Shown here: piece after piece, positions 35,746-47,900 of the stretch
Position numbering within the stretch: the stretch's first letter is position 1
How the letters are laid out: each line of letters opens with the position of its first letter
NCBI RefSeq assembly: GCF_022458985.1
Contig: NC_061777.1
Location: 20,301,668 to 20,365,667 of the forward strand
From: Mugil cephalus
Taxonomy: Eukaryota; Chordata; Actinopteri; Mugiliformes; Mugilidae
Length of the DNA: 64,000 nucleotides
Reading direction: 5' to 3'
Notes under the pieces: model-generated
What the model was told of the DNA's origin: nothing
The model's input: the letters and a program-made list of their open reading frames with translations, nothing else
The model's database searches: none
Translations under genes and position numbers: made by a program

Positions 35746-37194
35746 CTCATCACTCGCATCCAAGCCCAGTGTGGGGCCACAACTGACTCCTTTATTGATC
35801 TTTCCCTTTCAGTACAGTGCGGTGTAGCCCTCTCCTTTAAATCCCTCTTTACCTGTCTGCCACACAGGTATCTGTATGCACATCCCTGGCATTCCACCAA
35901 TATTACGTTAGCTTTAAATATCTTGCACTAGAGTTTATCCAGGGTGGTCCGTGTGTGTTTGTATGGTAGGATGTTTTTAAATGTTCAGCTGCATATATCA
36001 CCAAAACAAAGTAATGTTCTTAGTGTGTGTACATGTGTCTGGATGCGATCCAGTGACTACATTCATGTAATTTTATGCATAATTTATATTTACTTCATTG
36101 TACTTGACATGTTAAAATCAGTCAAAATCAGATTACGTGTGAGCCGTGAGTTCAGAGCACAGAGCTTCACTGAATGCTGCTGTAGCAGAAGGAGGAGAGG
36201 ACGCTTGCCAATAACTGTGTTATATATTCCTCTTGAACTAAATGTTGCTGGATTAAATATATTATAAAGAAAATAATGCAAGCCAAAGCCATACAACAGC
36301 ATAGTCTGAAAGGCTTACAATGCTGTTAGTGTAAATCTATGCTACAGGCTAGTTCTAAACACAGCTTGGGTATGCAATACGTGATTTAGAGCTGTGAGGG
36401 TTCTCCTTTCCTACTTTGAAATATTGTTTTTTTTAAAAAAAAAGCTTTCCCTTGTTTTGCGCTCTGCAAATCTACCTCTTTGATTAATCTAGTGTGTGAG
36501 TGATCCACTATTGCATGCATTTCAGCGTGGCACGGTTTATTATACCGTCTATATGTGCCACTCATTATTATTCAAATTCCGTTATGAGAAGAGAAGCGCT
36601 TTAACAGAAAAACCATTTCCACGTGATCATGTTGTTGAAACTGTCTCCATTTATCTATAGTATGTATATCACTTAATCATGCTTATTTCAACTTATTTGC
36701 ACAAGTATATGTAACACGATATACCCTTTCACCAAAAGAAAGTTTGGTGCTTGTAATCTTATGTAAATCCAATCCAGTGCTTCCAACCCCCCCAAAAAAA
36801 CCCCGTCATTTGTAGAGTAGGCAGGTGTCGTCAGCTGTTCCACTTCAGTTCTTATTAGACGGTGTCTGTTTGCATGTGTGAAGAGCTACGCTTGTCATTG
36901 ACTGGTTGAAGTCTCTCTGGCCGTAGCTCAAAGCTGCTCCGATGCAATACTATTCACTCAGTTAAATAGTAGGTACCCAGCCGGTGAGAATGAACGATGA
37001 AGGCAATCATGTTGTATTTCTTATTGAGTGTGAAAATCAATGGAAGAGCTATGGTTATTTATTTTAATACACTTCACTGAATGCAATCTGGGGCAGGGGT
37101 TGATTTGTTTATGAGACGGGTAGCGGTGTAGTTATCCCTGTCTACAATTATTGCACTCGACCATGGAAATATGTTTCCATAAATGACTGTTATA

Positions 37195-37200
37195 AATAAA
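37195..37200 (+). terminator. Candidate distal poly(A) signal for kctd9
   Basis: AATAAA lies about 1.45 kb past the kctd9 stop codon. If used it gives a long 3' UTR; nearer noncanonical signals are possible. Confidence 0.3.
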
Positions 37201-37266
37201 CTGAAGAAGATGAAGAAAACAATCTTAGTTGTCTGTGTTTTTAATGCACTGTTGTGCTTCATTTTA

Positions 37267-37645
37267 GACGATCAGCCACAAAATCCACACTAGTTCTTGC
37301 ATATTGGTGAATAGGCTTCTGGGACACTAGGAAGCTTTTGGGTGTTATGGGTTGAGGAGAAAGGCCTCTGTTGGTCAGGCTTGTTCCAGCGCTTCCTGCA
37401 TACAGTTCAGTTTAGGATCCAGGTAGTTGGGAAGCCGGGTCAACACCTTATTTGCCACATTTTTTTGAGCCGTTCTGTAGTAGCGTTGTCCTGCTGAGGA
37501 TGCTGCTGGGGAGTGCCGGTGACGTGAGGTGGCGGTGCATCGACGTGAATACCAGAAACACATTTCCCAGCAGACCACTGCACTGTAATGAACCACCTAT
37601 GAGTGGTTTTAAAGTTGTGGCTGATCGTTTATGAACCGATCAGCC
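37267..37645. mobile_element. Non-autonomous TIR element (MITE-like) upstream of gnrh1
   Basis: The left end ACGATCAGCCACAAAATCCA (37268) is the inverted partner of the right end, which ends GTTGTGGCTGATCGTTTATG (37614-37633). Between them, GTGCATCGACGTGAATACCA and AAACACATTTCCCAGCAGAC recall transposase-region words also found reverse-complemented in the 43153-43506 element, so both look like deletion derivatives of Tc1/mariner-type transposons. Beside the right end, GGCTGATCG (37619-37627) and CGATCAGCC (37637-37645) form a perfect short palindrome. Confidence 0.6.
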
Positions 37646-37875
37646 GCCGTTCGGTTCACAAACGATGGATGTACGTTGAAAATGCAGCAAACGTGGTAGA
37701 AAACATCAGTAAGTAGCGGAAAGTGGCTGAGTGACTTTTGTGGAACAGCACAAATCACACACCAAGCGTAATCTTTTAAACAGCTCTGCGGGTTACCAGT
37801 GTGGCCAAGTGTTGCTTAATCCCACTTTGTGACCCCCCGCGGTGAGGTGTTGGAGGATAAACAGCAGCGTAGGTT

Positions 37876-37883
37876 TATATAAA
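37876..37883 (+). promoter_or_regulatory. TATA box of gnrh1
   Basis: TATATAAA lies about 30 bp before the inferred start of noncoding exon 1 (near 37906). Exon 1 ends at 37960 with donor GTAAAA. A TATA-driven single start fits a gene restricted to few neurons. Confidence 0.7.
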
Positions 37884-37905
37884 CCTCAGAAAACAGCGTG
37901 CAGCA

Positions 37906-37960
37906 AGAGTTCACCGACAAGGACTGCAGACAAGATTCAGAGAAGTCCCCTGCATAGAAG
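37906..37960 (+). other. gnrh1: gnrh1 noncoding exon 1 (5' UTR)
   Basis: The interval between the TATA box and the donor at 37961 has no start codon leading into the hormone frame. It would be spliced to the acceptor CCCCTCAG at 38067, one base before the start codon. GnRH genes typically have such a short untranslated first exon. The start is inferred from the TATA spacing. Confidence 0.6.
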
Positions 37961-38068
37961 GTAAAAACAGAGCATGTGGGTATGACGGTGTTTGGAAATT
38001 AAGTAATGAAAAAAAATCAATCTTTAACATGACTGCGTGTTCAATGTGAAGCTTTTTCCCCCCTCAGA

Positions 38069-39036
38069 ATGGTTACAAAAACCTTGGCACTGTGGCTGCT
38101 GCTGGTGGGTGCAGTGTTCCCACATGGCTGCTGTCAGCACTGGTCATATGGACTGAGCCCAGGAGGGAAGAGAGAGCTGGACAGCTTCTCAGACACACTC
38201 GAAAACGTAAGCGTTCACCTCGTAGCTCCTCTCACTTTTTTTTTCTAAGCTCAGAATTGTGATGTGTTAATTTACTTTTCTTCATGCAGTTAGAGGGGTT
38301 TCCACACATGGAGGCCCCGTGCCGTGTCATGGGTTGTGCAGAGGAACCTTTTGCCAAAATCTACCGAATGAAAGGACTGATCGTACGTTTTGCTCATTTA
38401 GAATATTGTGTTTAGTTTTTTTTTTTAATCTATCATTACTGTGCCTATTAAAGGTGTTCACACACCTGGATTTTCCCCTTTTTATGGCATTTATAAATAA
38501 AATCATGTCTTTTTTGACAAGAATTGATGAAAAACTCTTTAGACTTTAAGAGATTTATTACAAACTAATGACAATTAATTAAAAATATTAAATGTACGAT
38601 CAACCGAAAATAAGAAATTATGCACAAGTGTTAACACCCCTCAAGTCAGTATTTACTAGATGCATCTTTGGCAGCAATCCCAGCACTGAGTCTGTGAGAA
38701 TAAGTCCCAGTCTCTTTAATATGTCGTCTATGAGCTCGGTCATCTGGGCAGTTTTACAGCATTCATCTTTGCAAAACTGCTCAAGCTCTGTCAGGTTACA
38801 TGGGGGTTGTGCACGAACAACATTTTTACAAGTCCAAGTTGACAACACTTTGCGGCAACTCGGATAGTAAAAAGATTTTAATCCATTTATAAAGGCAATA
38901 AAAGGGGAAACGCCTTTAACAGGCACCATGTGTGAAAGGCTGCCACAGGTTTTATCTCACGGTTCTGATCCTCCTGTTCTTCTCCTAGGGGAGTATGGCC
39001 GACAGAGAGAATGGACACCGAACATACAAAAAATAA
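38069..39036 (+). CDS. gnrh1: Progonadoliberin-1, seabream-type GnRH precursor
   Basis: Three coding exons, 38069-38206, 38290-38382 and 38989-39036 (stop TAA), with canonical splice sites, give 92 residues. The signal peptide is MVTKTLALWLLLVGAVFPHG plus CC (22 residues). The hormone QHWSYGLSPG follows, then the amidation and dibasic site GKR. The GnRH-associated peptide begins ELDSFSDTLEN and ends ENGHRTYKK, with conserved cysteines in APCRVMGCAEEP. The N-terminal Gln would become pyroglutamate and the C-terminus Gly-amide. In percomorph fishes this preoptic form drives pituitary gonadotropin release. Serine at position 8 distinguishes it from the mammalian Arg8 and GnRH2 Tyr8 forms. It sits 2.3 kb downstream of kctd9, as in human. 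Confidence 0.97.
38595..38870. mobile_element. Relic of a Tc1-like DNA transposon in gnrh1 intron 3
   Basis: TTAACACCCCTCAAGTCAGT, ATCTTTGGCAGCAATCCCAG, CATTCATCTTTGCAAAACTG and CTCAAGCTCTGTCAGGTTAC occur in the order found in common teleost Tc1-type transposon copies. The minus-strand frame (38618-38929) keeps a fragment but no transposase. It lies between coding exons 3 and 4 without touching splice sites. Identification is from memory. Confidence 0.5.
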
Positions 39037-39188
39037 ATGAGGATCACTTCGCACAATTAATTTATACATTAGCATGTCGGCGTCATTGTGATTCTTGTAT
39101 GACACGCTCTGCTGTCACTTTACTGAAGCACTTTATGTCAAATGTTGGAATGTTGTGCGCATCAATCAGCTTTACCTGTGCTTGTCCA

Positions 39189-39194
39189 AATAAA
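39189..39194 (+). terminator. gnrh1 poly(A) signal
   Basis: AATAAA lies about 150 nt past the gnrh1 stop codon, a fitting distance for the short GnRH 3' UTR. Confidence 0.65.
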
Positions 39195-41191
39195 ATTATT
39201 GTTTCCCAATTGGCGTCTGATTGGCCTTTGGTTAAGTCTGGCTCAGGTTCAGGTCTCCAGCCACGCTCTAAGTCTTACACGTGATGATGTTTGCAGACAT
39301 AACAATATTGGGTGTGTGAGTGCTGGGCCGAATGATGAAGTACAGAAGAGAAAACCTATTTGTATTGTAATGTATGTCATATACAGTATATACATACAGT
39401 ATATACGGTACATATGGATTTAATTTGAGATGATGTATGGTCTTGTCAATAGCACTACCAGTACCCAGGGAAACCGCAGCCTAGAAATACATTTTAAATT
39501 GCTGCCTTGGAGTTTTAGCCGAGAGTAATGTTGCAAGCAGAAAGGAAGAAATTGCAAGTGATATATTTATGTTTTAAAATTTTCACATTGAACAAGAAAA
39601 CAATGGAACAAAACAGGGTTAAACAAGGGCAACTAGACTTACATAGTTTCTCGAACCTTTGCAGGCTGGGACTTGCTCACTGAATTAAGGGATATTGTGG
39701 AATAAACGGATATAAAAATAAAAATAAACCTTAATGAGCCACGAGGGAAATTAAGTTGTCACAGTAGCTTTGTTGCACATAAAAGTAACACTGTTAAAAA
39801 CCACAAGAAAGATCAAATAAGATTAAAATAAAAAAAGTAAAAATTATCTAGTAAAACTAAATAAACAGTGTATTCAAAAAAAATGACAGCCTTAACATTA
39901 TGAACAAATGTACAAAAGTAGTTGGTGAAACCTTGTCCGAGGTGATGCAGTTGTTTGGCCAGTTGCATAGCAACAGCGGCATGGATCATGTGGTGTTTCC
40001 TTGTCGCTGAGGGAGGGATGTAAACTCCGACAGAGTTTGTCTGTTTTCAGAAAATTGTGTTCAAACAAAATACAAAGCCCTTGTTTCAGGTAGTTTTTTG
40101 ATAAACCTTGAACCTTAACAGGCTAAAAACACTCAGCAGGTAACATATTGACCATTTGAAAAGACATAATGTCTAAATACTCTGTTTTAATAAAACCTTC
40201 AACATTGTCCCGTGGTAACTCCAAAAATGATCATCCTAATGTTGTTCAGTATTCACTAGGCAAAGTTAACCCATCAAGTGCGTGATAATATCAGTGGGTA
40301 GAAACTGAATGACTTGACTTCAGAATAATAATAATCAGCGACTTGATCCTTCTGCTGCAAATAAGACTGTCGTGTTGACGCAGCCTCTGCACAGGTCGCT
40401 CAGCTTCAGTGCAAATGTACCAACTGCCCAGTCATCAGTCACCATTTTTACATCTCAGCATCTTCATCCAGCTGTATTTGTGTTTTGTGTTGCTGGAAAA
40501 CTTTTTGATTTTCATACAACTGGTTTGTATATTTCAAATGTCCCACAATTCAGTGAGCAAGCATCTGCTTGGAACTCAAAATTAAGAAAATACACATTTT
40601 TAATAAAAATAAATGTGTTATTATCAGCTCTGAGTAGAGAAATGAAGAAGGTCAGATTTAAAATGGCAACCATGAAAAAATAAAGTTATTGCCGCTTAAT
40701 TTACGATTAATGGACTTGTTACTCTGCTAGTGTTAAAGTTTACTGTGTAACAAAAAAAGTAAATGTAGTGTTTGTTAAATTCCACTGCAGCTTATCTGCC
40801 TTGACAGAAAGGAAACACAGGTAAAACCACCAACAGACTCAACCTTGAGAATAATTATGATCTAATTGTTTGAAGTGTTAACGATGCAGTTATGTTTTCT
40901 GTGGAACAAATAGAGTTTCCTTTGTCCTTAGATGAAGTTTTGCACATACTTATCATAGTTTATGTTCTGTTTGTAATACCTTAGAACATAATAGTATATT
41001 AGCATAAATACTGATATGAAGGCTCGGCAAAACACACAGATGACCCAGACATTTGAACATCAAACAGGAGAAGCAGCTGTTGCTTATAAAATCCTCAGTG
41101 GTGTTGTCTTTTGAGTGTGACGGTAAATGGCCGCGTGCAGCACCACCATCATAAAGTTTACTATTCACACCTGGGCCTTTGTGACTTGGAC

Positions 41192-41193
<2 letters not shown>

Positions 41194-41235
<42 letters not shown>
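41194..41235. repeat. (TG)21 microsatellite
   Basis: An uninterrupted TG dinucleotide run of about 42 bp. Confidence 0.97.
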
Positions 41236-41236
<1 letters not shown>

Positions 41237-41727
41237 TGTGATGTGGTAAAGGCTGTTTCTGATGAACAGAAAAGCTAGTATCAATATAACCTACTGTATG
41301 CACATAGTTTAAGTTCCAGGGAAGTCATGAAATAGAATTGTTGAAGGGCTGTAACTCGGTCTATTCACCATATTGTATAATCATTGTGTTTTCTGTGTGT
41401 TTGTGTGTCTGTGTCAGGCTGCATCCTGCTGGAGATTGCTGCTGTTTTTTATATATATTGTATGTTCTGCGTTTTGTTTTTTCAGTGGCTTATCTTACAT
41501 ACGGCGAAGAGAGAACAGTCGGACACGTCAGCCTCATATCCATCATAATTACACCAGAACATGTGACGTGACTTTTAATCCAAACACTTCATGTATATTT
41601 CTGTCTTTTGTGCCCCATTTTCAACTCTGTTAAAAGATTAAGAGGAAAGGAAGATGTGATGTCTCCAAATAAATGCGAACCTGGAGATAAAGGAAGGGCA
41701 GGATCCAACAGGAAAAAAAAACAACAA

Positions 41728-43050
41728 AAGCTCTCCTCTCATCCCTCCTATTCTATGTTATCTTTCATTCCATATCTCATATTTAATGCCCTCACTCTTT
41801 CCATTATTCATCTTTCCTTTCCACCTCACCCTCACTGCACCTTTCCTTGATTTCTTTTCCTGGACATATGATAATTCCGTTTATTGTCCTTTCTTTTCCC
41901 CACTTTTCCTCTCCATCCTATTCAGTACTCTTCGCATTAGCTCACTCTTATGGACATTGTTCTCTTGAATTCTTCTACATCACGTTCCTAATTTTTTCCC
42001 TTCTGCTTTCTGACTTTTTTTTTAGTTTCAGTTTTCCTACCTAACCGTCATATTATTTTCTATATTTCTCCACCTTTCCATCCTCATAGTTCTCACTCTT
42101 CTTTATATTTATCAGTTCAACCTCACATATCTTTAATCAGTTTCTTTCTTTGTTTTTTTGAGGTTCCCTCCTTGGTTTTCTTGTCTATTCTGGTTTTGTA
42201 CATGCTTCCAATCATTTATCTGTGTTTTAAACTTTTCCATTCCCATCAACTCATCTTCTTCCTTATATTTTAGTCTGTCTATCCACACATTCTGTCTCCT
42301 CTTTCTTTTCCATCTTCCCTTCTTCTGCCTTTCTTGAACAAGGCCTTACACTGCCCACGTCTCTTCCAATCTTTTGCTTTTTTTTACTTTCTTCCCTTCT
42401 GTTTTTAATTCACGTTTTCTTGCCATCCACTTCCTTACTGTCCCTCTATTGTCCTCCCTTTATCACTCCGCTGCAGTTTTCTTTTTTCTTTGTCTACATT
42501 TTTTGAATGGATGGGCAAGACAGAGCCCTTTATCTATTCTCCATCTTTCTTCTCCATCTCTCCATCATTCCTGTCCTTTACCTATTATTTATATCTCCAT
42601 CCTTCTTATCTAGTGTGGACGGTATGGAGGAAGTTTATCTTCTTTCCTTTCTTCTACTTAATTTAATTTGGTAGGATTCTCAGATATATCTTGTCACATC
42701 TGTAATCTTTCACCTCGTTGCTTCTTGGTCCTTTCACGTCTTCTTCATTTATTTTCATTTATTTCCACTTCCTCCATGTGCCATCAACCCTGTTTCTCAG
42801 GAATATTTCCTTCTCCGCCTTTTTTTCTCCCGTGGGCGGAGGATAAGGCTCTCATATGTCCTTTATTGTCAGTCTTTCGTCTTCTTGACCCCACCTTTTC
42901 TATCTTTCAGGCAGAGTTCAGGCAGTAGCTCTCTTTTAAGTCTTAGTTATTTTTCTTTTTACCACTCTCTTTCTCTTTCACCCATTATGTGTTAAGTAAT
43001 CATCATGCCTTTCCCATCCTCATCCTTCTTCATTTTCTCACCCCTCTTTA
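41728..43050 (+). repeat. Long pyrimidine-rich tract
   Basis: About 1.3 kb in which the plus strand is overwhelmingly C and T (TTCTTCC, CTCCATC, TTTCCTT words) without an exact repeat unit. The open frames that cross it are low-complexity Ser/Phe/Leu/Pro strings created by this composition and are not taken as genes. Confidence 0.85.
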
Positions 43051-43152
43051 TAATTGATTAAAAAAAAAAAAACACCAGTAGCTTTTTTTTCTTTTTTTAC
43101 TTTTTTCCATACAGTCTTGCACTCACAATTGTCAGCTTTTCTACTGGTATGT

Positions 43153-43310
43153 ATACACTGATCAGGCATAACATTATGACCACCGACAGGAGAAGTAACT
43201 GACCATGTTGCTGGGAAACTTTTGGACCTGGCATTCATGTGGACGTTATGTGGACTTTCCACCTAGACCAGACCAGACAGCCCCACCTCGTAGCAATGAC
43301 ACTGACACAG

Positions 43311-43341
<31 letters not shown>

Positions 43342-43506
43342 TTATTAATTCCATATTCACTAGACCCCAAACTGATGAAGTATCTGTGGGATGATCCACA
43401 GAGGCCCCTCCCCTCAACCCATAGGACCAGACAGCACAGGACACCCGGAGGACCAAGAGGCACAAGAGTTGTTGGTTGTCATAATGTTATCCCTGATGAG
43501 TGTATT
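43153..43506. mobile_element. MITE-like element with about 32-bp terminal inverted repeats
   Basis: The left end begins TATACACTGATCAGGCATAA and continues CATTATGACCACC. The right end, reverse-complemented, begins AATACACTCATCAGGGATAA and continues CATTATGACAACC, so only about four positions differ. The flanks are compatible with TA target duplication. GCTGGGAAACTTTTGGACCT and GGCATTCATGTGGACGTTAT derive from the transposase region of a Tc1/mariner-type element, but no full frame remains. An (AC)14 run lies inside at 43311-43338. Confidence 0.75.
43311..43338. repeat. (AC)14 microsatellite inside the MITE-like element
   Basis: An uninterrupted AC dinucleotide run that lies between the element's two inverted ends. 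Confidence 0.95.
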
Positions 43507-44689
43507 ATAAAGACATAAATTCTGCTCTAGTTTTTCTTTTACTCGAGAGTGTTGCTGTTTTCTAGGCGATCACAAGGCGGCATGTTGAGACAGCAGAGGG
43601 CACTAGAAAATCACAACAAAGTGGCTGGCCCTGATGTTTGTACCCTTTCTTTGTAGGATTTTAGTCAGGTCATAAAATGATCATAAACTTTGTGTAAAAT
43701 CTCTCTGACCGCTACTGAGGTTTTATTTATCCTCAAGGCTGTATCAGATCCCATCGATGGCAAAACATATTACAATTCACTGTTCTTTACTGTGTTTGTT
43801 CACCATGAGGATACATGCCTATTACTGTTTATTGTAATAGCTAATTGTTTGCTCGTCTTATTCCATGTACAGTCCCCAATCTCCTCTGGATTATAAAAGT
43901 GATTATTTATGGTTGGATAAATAACATGACAATTATTTGACCAGGCGGCCCCGGTGTGTTCGCCAGTGGTGTATGGAATTCAAACAAACTGAATAAGAAA
44001 TCGAAGTTTATTCATCATGGTGATTTGACAGCGATACAACAGCCTGTAATATCCTGTTGACGAGCGTACGGGGATAGTGTGCTCTTATCGTCAATGGAAA
44101 GTGTGTTTTTCAAAGTTGTTCAATCTTGTCTGTCACCCTGGTGTTACTAGGCAAACACATGTGGCAGAAAATCGTTCCTGTGGGTTTCATGACACTGATG
44201 AGATTGCCGCTACTGAACATGGGTCAAGTATTGTTCCTTACTGAAAGTGATTTGATAAGGGATAAATATATGAAAGGCAATAGCACGGGGGGGACATAAA
44301 ATATTTACACAAGACCAACAGGATCATGCACAGTAACAAGCCACCCCTCCATTGTTATCTCAAACTTTGCTCATAGTAACAGACATTTTTTTTGTGTGTG
44401 TGTGTGTGTGGCACATCAAAGCAGAATACTAAGTTAATGTGCCATTTGAAGATTTCAATCAGCGCTAATGAAGAAAATAGCTGCTGGAGACACTGCTCAG
44501 CATGGACACACAGCTGTGAGGTCCACCAGGTTAGAAATTATAATTAGTCTCAGTGAGATCAGTCTGACACGGACTGATGTAATTAAACTGAACATCAGCC
44601 ATAATCTCAGTGCCGAGAGTCAGTGTGTGTTTAAAGCTGCCTGCTGAGTTTGTCGGGGTGAATCAACAGTGGACTTTTGTGTCAGCTGA

Positions 44690-44960
44690 CATTTCAATTT
44701 GTCCGATAAACAGAGTAAAGTACCTGAAAATTGTTGGCATAGTTTGGAGAAAAGACCGGACGACTGTTTTCTCTGTAAATGTAACATTTAATCTTTAGGT
44801 CGATGTTTGGATGAAACACTAGACATTATGCTAAGCTAACCAGCTGCAGGCTCCTTTTTTTTCTGTAAAACAAATAAATAGTAAACTATCAATTCATTTA
44901 GCTTAGCTTAAAGTCCGGAAATTAATTGTTGTTGTTCTGTTCAAAAGCAAAATAGCTACA
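44690..44960. repeat. Diverged interspersed repeat with TTAGCTTAGC words
   Basis: ATTATGCTAAGCTAACCAGC and ATTTAGCTTAGCTTAAAGTC are inverted relative to each other and resemble words in the 21970-22345 repeat. It is likely another old copy of that family. Confidence 0.4.
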
Positions 44961-47900
44961 TGGTTGTCCTATTCCTTTGTGCTAACTAACTTATGCACTG
45001 TAGACTTGAGAATGGATCAAAATCCACCTCTCCAAAATGTGTTTTCATTCCTTTAAATATACCTTTCCTATTGCAGTCTAGTAGTATAGCCCATGCACAG
45101 TAAACTAACCGTGACACACTTAAGGTAATAATTACACCAGTGCTTTACAAAACGCTGTCCTTTACAGTTCTGCAAGGTTCATAAACCGTTGCAAGTCGAA
45201 ATGCATGTTGAAGTATCTCCAGCAATAAATGTTACATCTTACTTTCTTATTTCTGTCCTGCTTTTCAAGCGAGAGGACCACCTGATTGAGATGATTCCTC
45301 TGGAACTGCTTCAAGCGTTTAATAAAGTGGCTGTAATAGCTTGGTGCTCTATGTCACCTTGAAGGTGACCCATTGAAACCCCCGAGGAAGCTGTAACCAG
45401 GCAACTAAAGCAGGCTGTGGTCCTCTTGTCTTTTCTTCTATCGAACAAAATGGAGGTCACAGAGGCCGGGTCCTAAATTATCTGAGCAAGATTATAGAGA
45501 TGAAAGAATTTCTTGTACAGCTATTGTTACCTGTCTTCCTGGCACATACAACGCACCACACCACAAAACCAGTCCCGGAGAAAAACTGGCCAGCATCAGT
45601 GGGTTTGCAATTTCGAAGCTGTCAAGTCTGCCTGTGTTATGCAAGACACAGCTATTTGTATGTTTGTGTTATTGATGCTAGAGAAGAAAGGTTTCAAGTC
45701 TAGAATTATCATCCAGTAGGTCGTTGAGCTTTCTACATTTGCTTCAAAGAAGTAGAAGAAACATTTTCCCTGAATTATATTTGAAGGATTTTATGTGCGT
45801 AACCTGGCCTCATGAATCAGGCTGTCAAGAATGTGTGTCCTTATGATATCCGAACTAATAAATCAGACAAAACAATAGACCGTACCTCACGGATCTAATG
45901 AATGAAGAACCGCCTGATACGAGGCGGAACCATTAGGGCAATTCAATACAAAGATAAGAGGACAAGAAAATATTGACGGAGCTCATCTGTGTGTTTGACC
46001 TGTGAATGAGCAACTGCCTGTTTCACTGCATCCTACAGATGTTAACAAGTTATACCATGATTAGGATTCTCAGGGCAGCATCCTGGCTGCCTCTGACCTT
46101 TTCATCTGCCAAAATAAAAAGATTAGTCCTACTCACAGGGGATCAAAGGTCCACACAGGCACTGCTTTTACATCCTGCGGTTGAAAATCACTTTCAGGAC
46201 ATTTGAAATAGATTGCCGCAATAAATTGCCTCATCCTTTGGCAGCACCGATCTTTATATTCCTATTTTATTAGATGTCATATTACTATCTACATTCGAGT
46301 AAAGAAAAGAGGATGAATAATGGCGTGTGTGGCAGGCAAAATATGACTGGAGTGCATTTAAATGCTCAGAACAACAGCTTGAGCAATTCTCTGTCCGACT
46401 AGTTCGCGTTGTTCCTGTGATTTGGAGAGACTGCTTATATGAGAATCGCTCTAAATTAAAATGCAGAGAGCCAAGATGCTAATCTTTCTGGAACTGCTCC
46501 ACTCACAAGGAGAGCCTGGCCCTGCGGACTCATTAAGTGTTTGTCTCCAGCTGAGCTTCATTTCATAGTGCAATAATGTGCCCATAGCCTGGCTACAATG
46601 GGTAACCATGTAAAACGCCGTAATTCAACTCATTGTCAAGTGGTGCTGGAGTGCGCCAGAACCCCCGGCCTCTCGGTTCCTTTATTCTGAACAAAAGGAC
46701 CACTTCTACTTCCCTGGCAGATGTTCTAAAAGAAAAGAGAGGTGACAGGAATTAATTGTAAGAAGAGAGAGAGGACTGGCAGTCCGTAAAGGTCAGCTCA
46801 GGCCAGGAAGCACACAGTCAATTATAACTACAAGCACCTATGAGAGATCTACTGAGGTCTGAAGTGCCTTTGGAGAACAGCTTCTCAGGTGAATAGTTTC
46901 AGCTCAGTTTTGCTCTCTAAAAGGTGTGAACACATCGTTCGCTTGACTTCCTGACACACCACATCCAAACGGCAAAGCACCTGACAGCAAAAACCTTACC
47001 TTTTCCTTCCCTCTTTCATCTTCTCTGAGGCAGCAGAAAATATTGCAGTTAATTTGCGTTCCCCAAACATGAATATTTAGCACAGTCCCCATTGATCTCT
47101 CCTACATTTTCTTCCCTCCCTCATGTTTAACAGCCACGGCACCAAACACAACCCTGATTTATTCAACACTACAAGCACATCTGATTTTTTTTTTTTTTTG
47201 GGAACTCCTTCTTAAATAATGCACACAGAAGCCGCACACCGAATTTAACCTCAGAAAGAAACAAAGTGTTTGAAATATTTAATATTTACAAGTGGAGTTT
47301 TTTCCCCCCCTTACGCACACTTTATAATACAACGTCATGTCAAACAAGTGCTGATTGACTCTTGAATAATCAAGTCAATGCCATAATGTTAGAAGAATTA
47401 GGATCCCACACAGCATAGTGTTCCCTATGTGGTGATGGTGTAGTTTGGTCCCAGTGTACCATTTTACTTTTAATGAGAGACTTAGGACTAATCCAGTATC
47501 TGTTAAGAATGATACAAATGATCTGATCTGACCTGGCGGATGACAGCAATATAAAAAATAAAAGAAACCTGTGTTCAACACACTCTCAGAAACCAATGAA
47601 ATATGCAGAAAAAAATAAAACTAAATAAAAGGCAGTACAAGAACCAAAGATCAAACAGTGTGACTAATTCAAACCAAATATCGTAATACAGGCACTCCCA
47701 TTACAGATAAAGTAAATGCTTCAATGCAGGTAAATAGCACAAAGACTAACAGGAGATATTTGCTATGCTACAAAGTGCTCTTTATTGCCGACCACACCAA
47801 AAGCTATAACTGTGTCATGTGTTATATACAGCAGAAGGAACCTGCCACTTTTATTTTGTGTTATTGCAGTTGATATATGGTGGTTGCATGGAACATTGTA

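Noticed and set aside
41786-42928. Several Ser/Phe/Leu/Pro-rich plus-strand open frames
   Set aside because: They are a by-product of the pyrimidine-rich tract, which lacks stop codons by composition.
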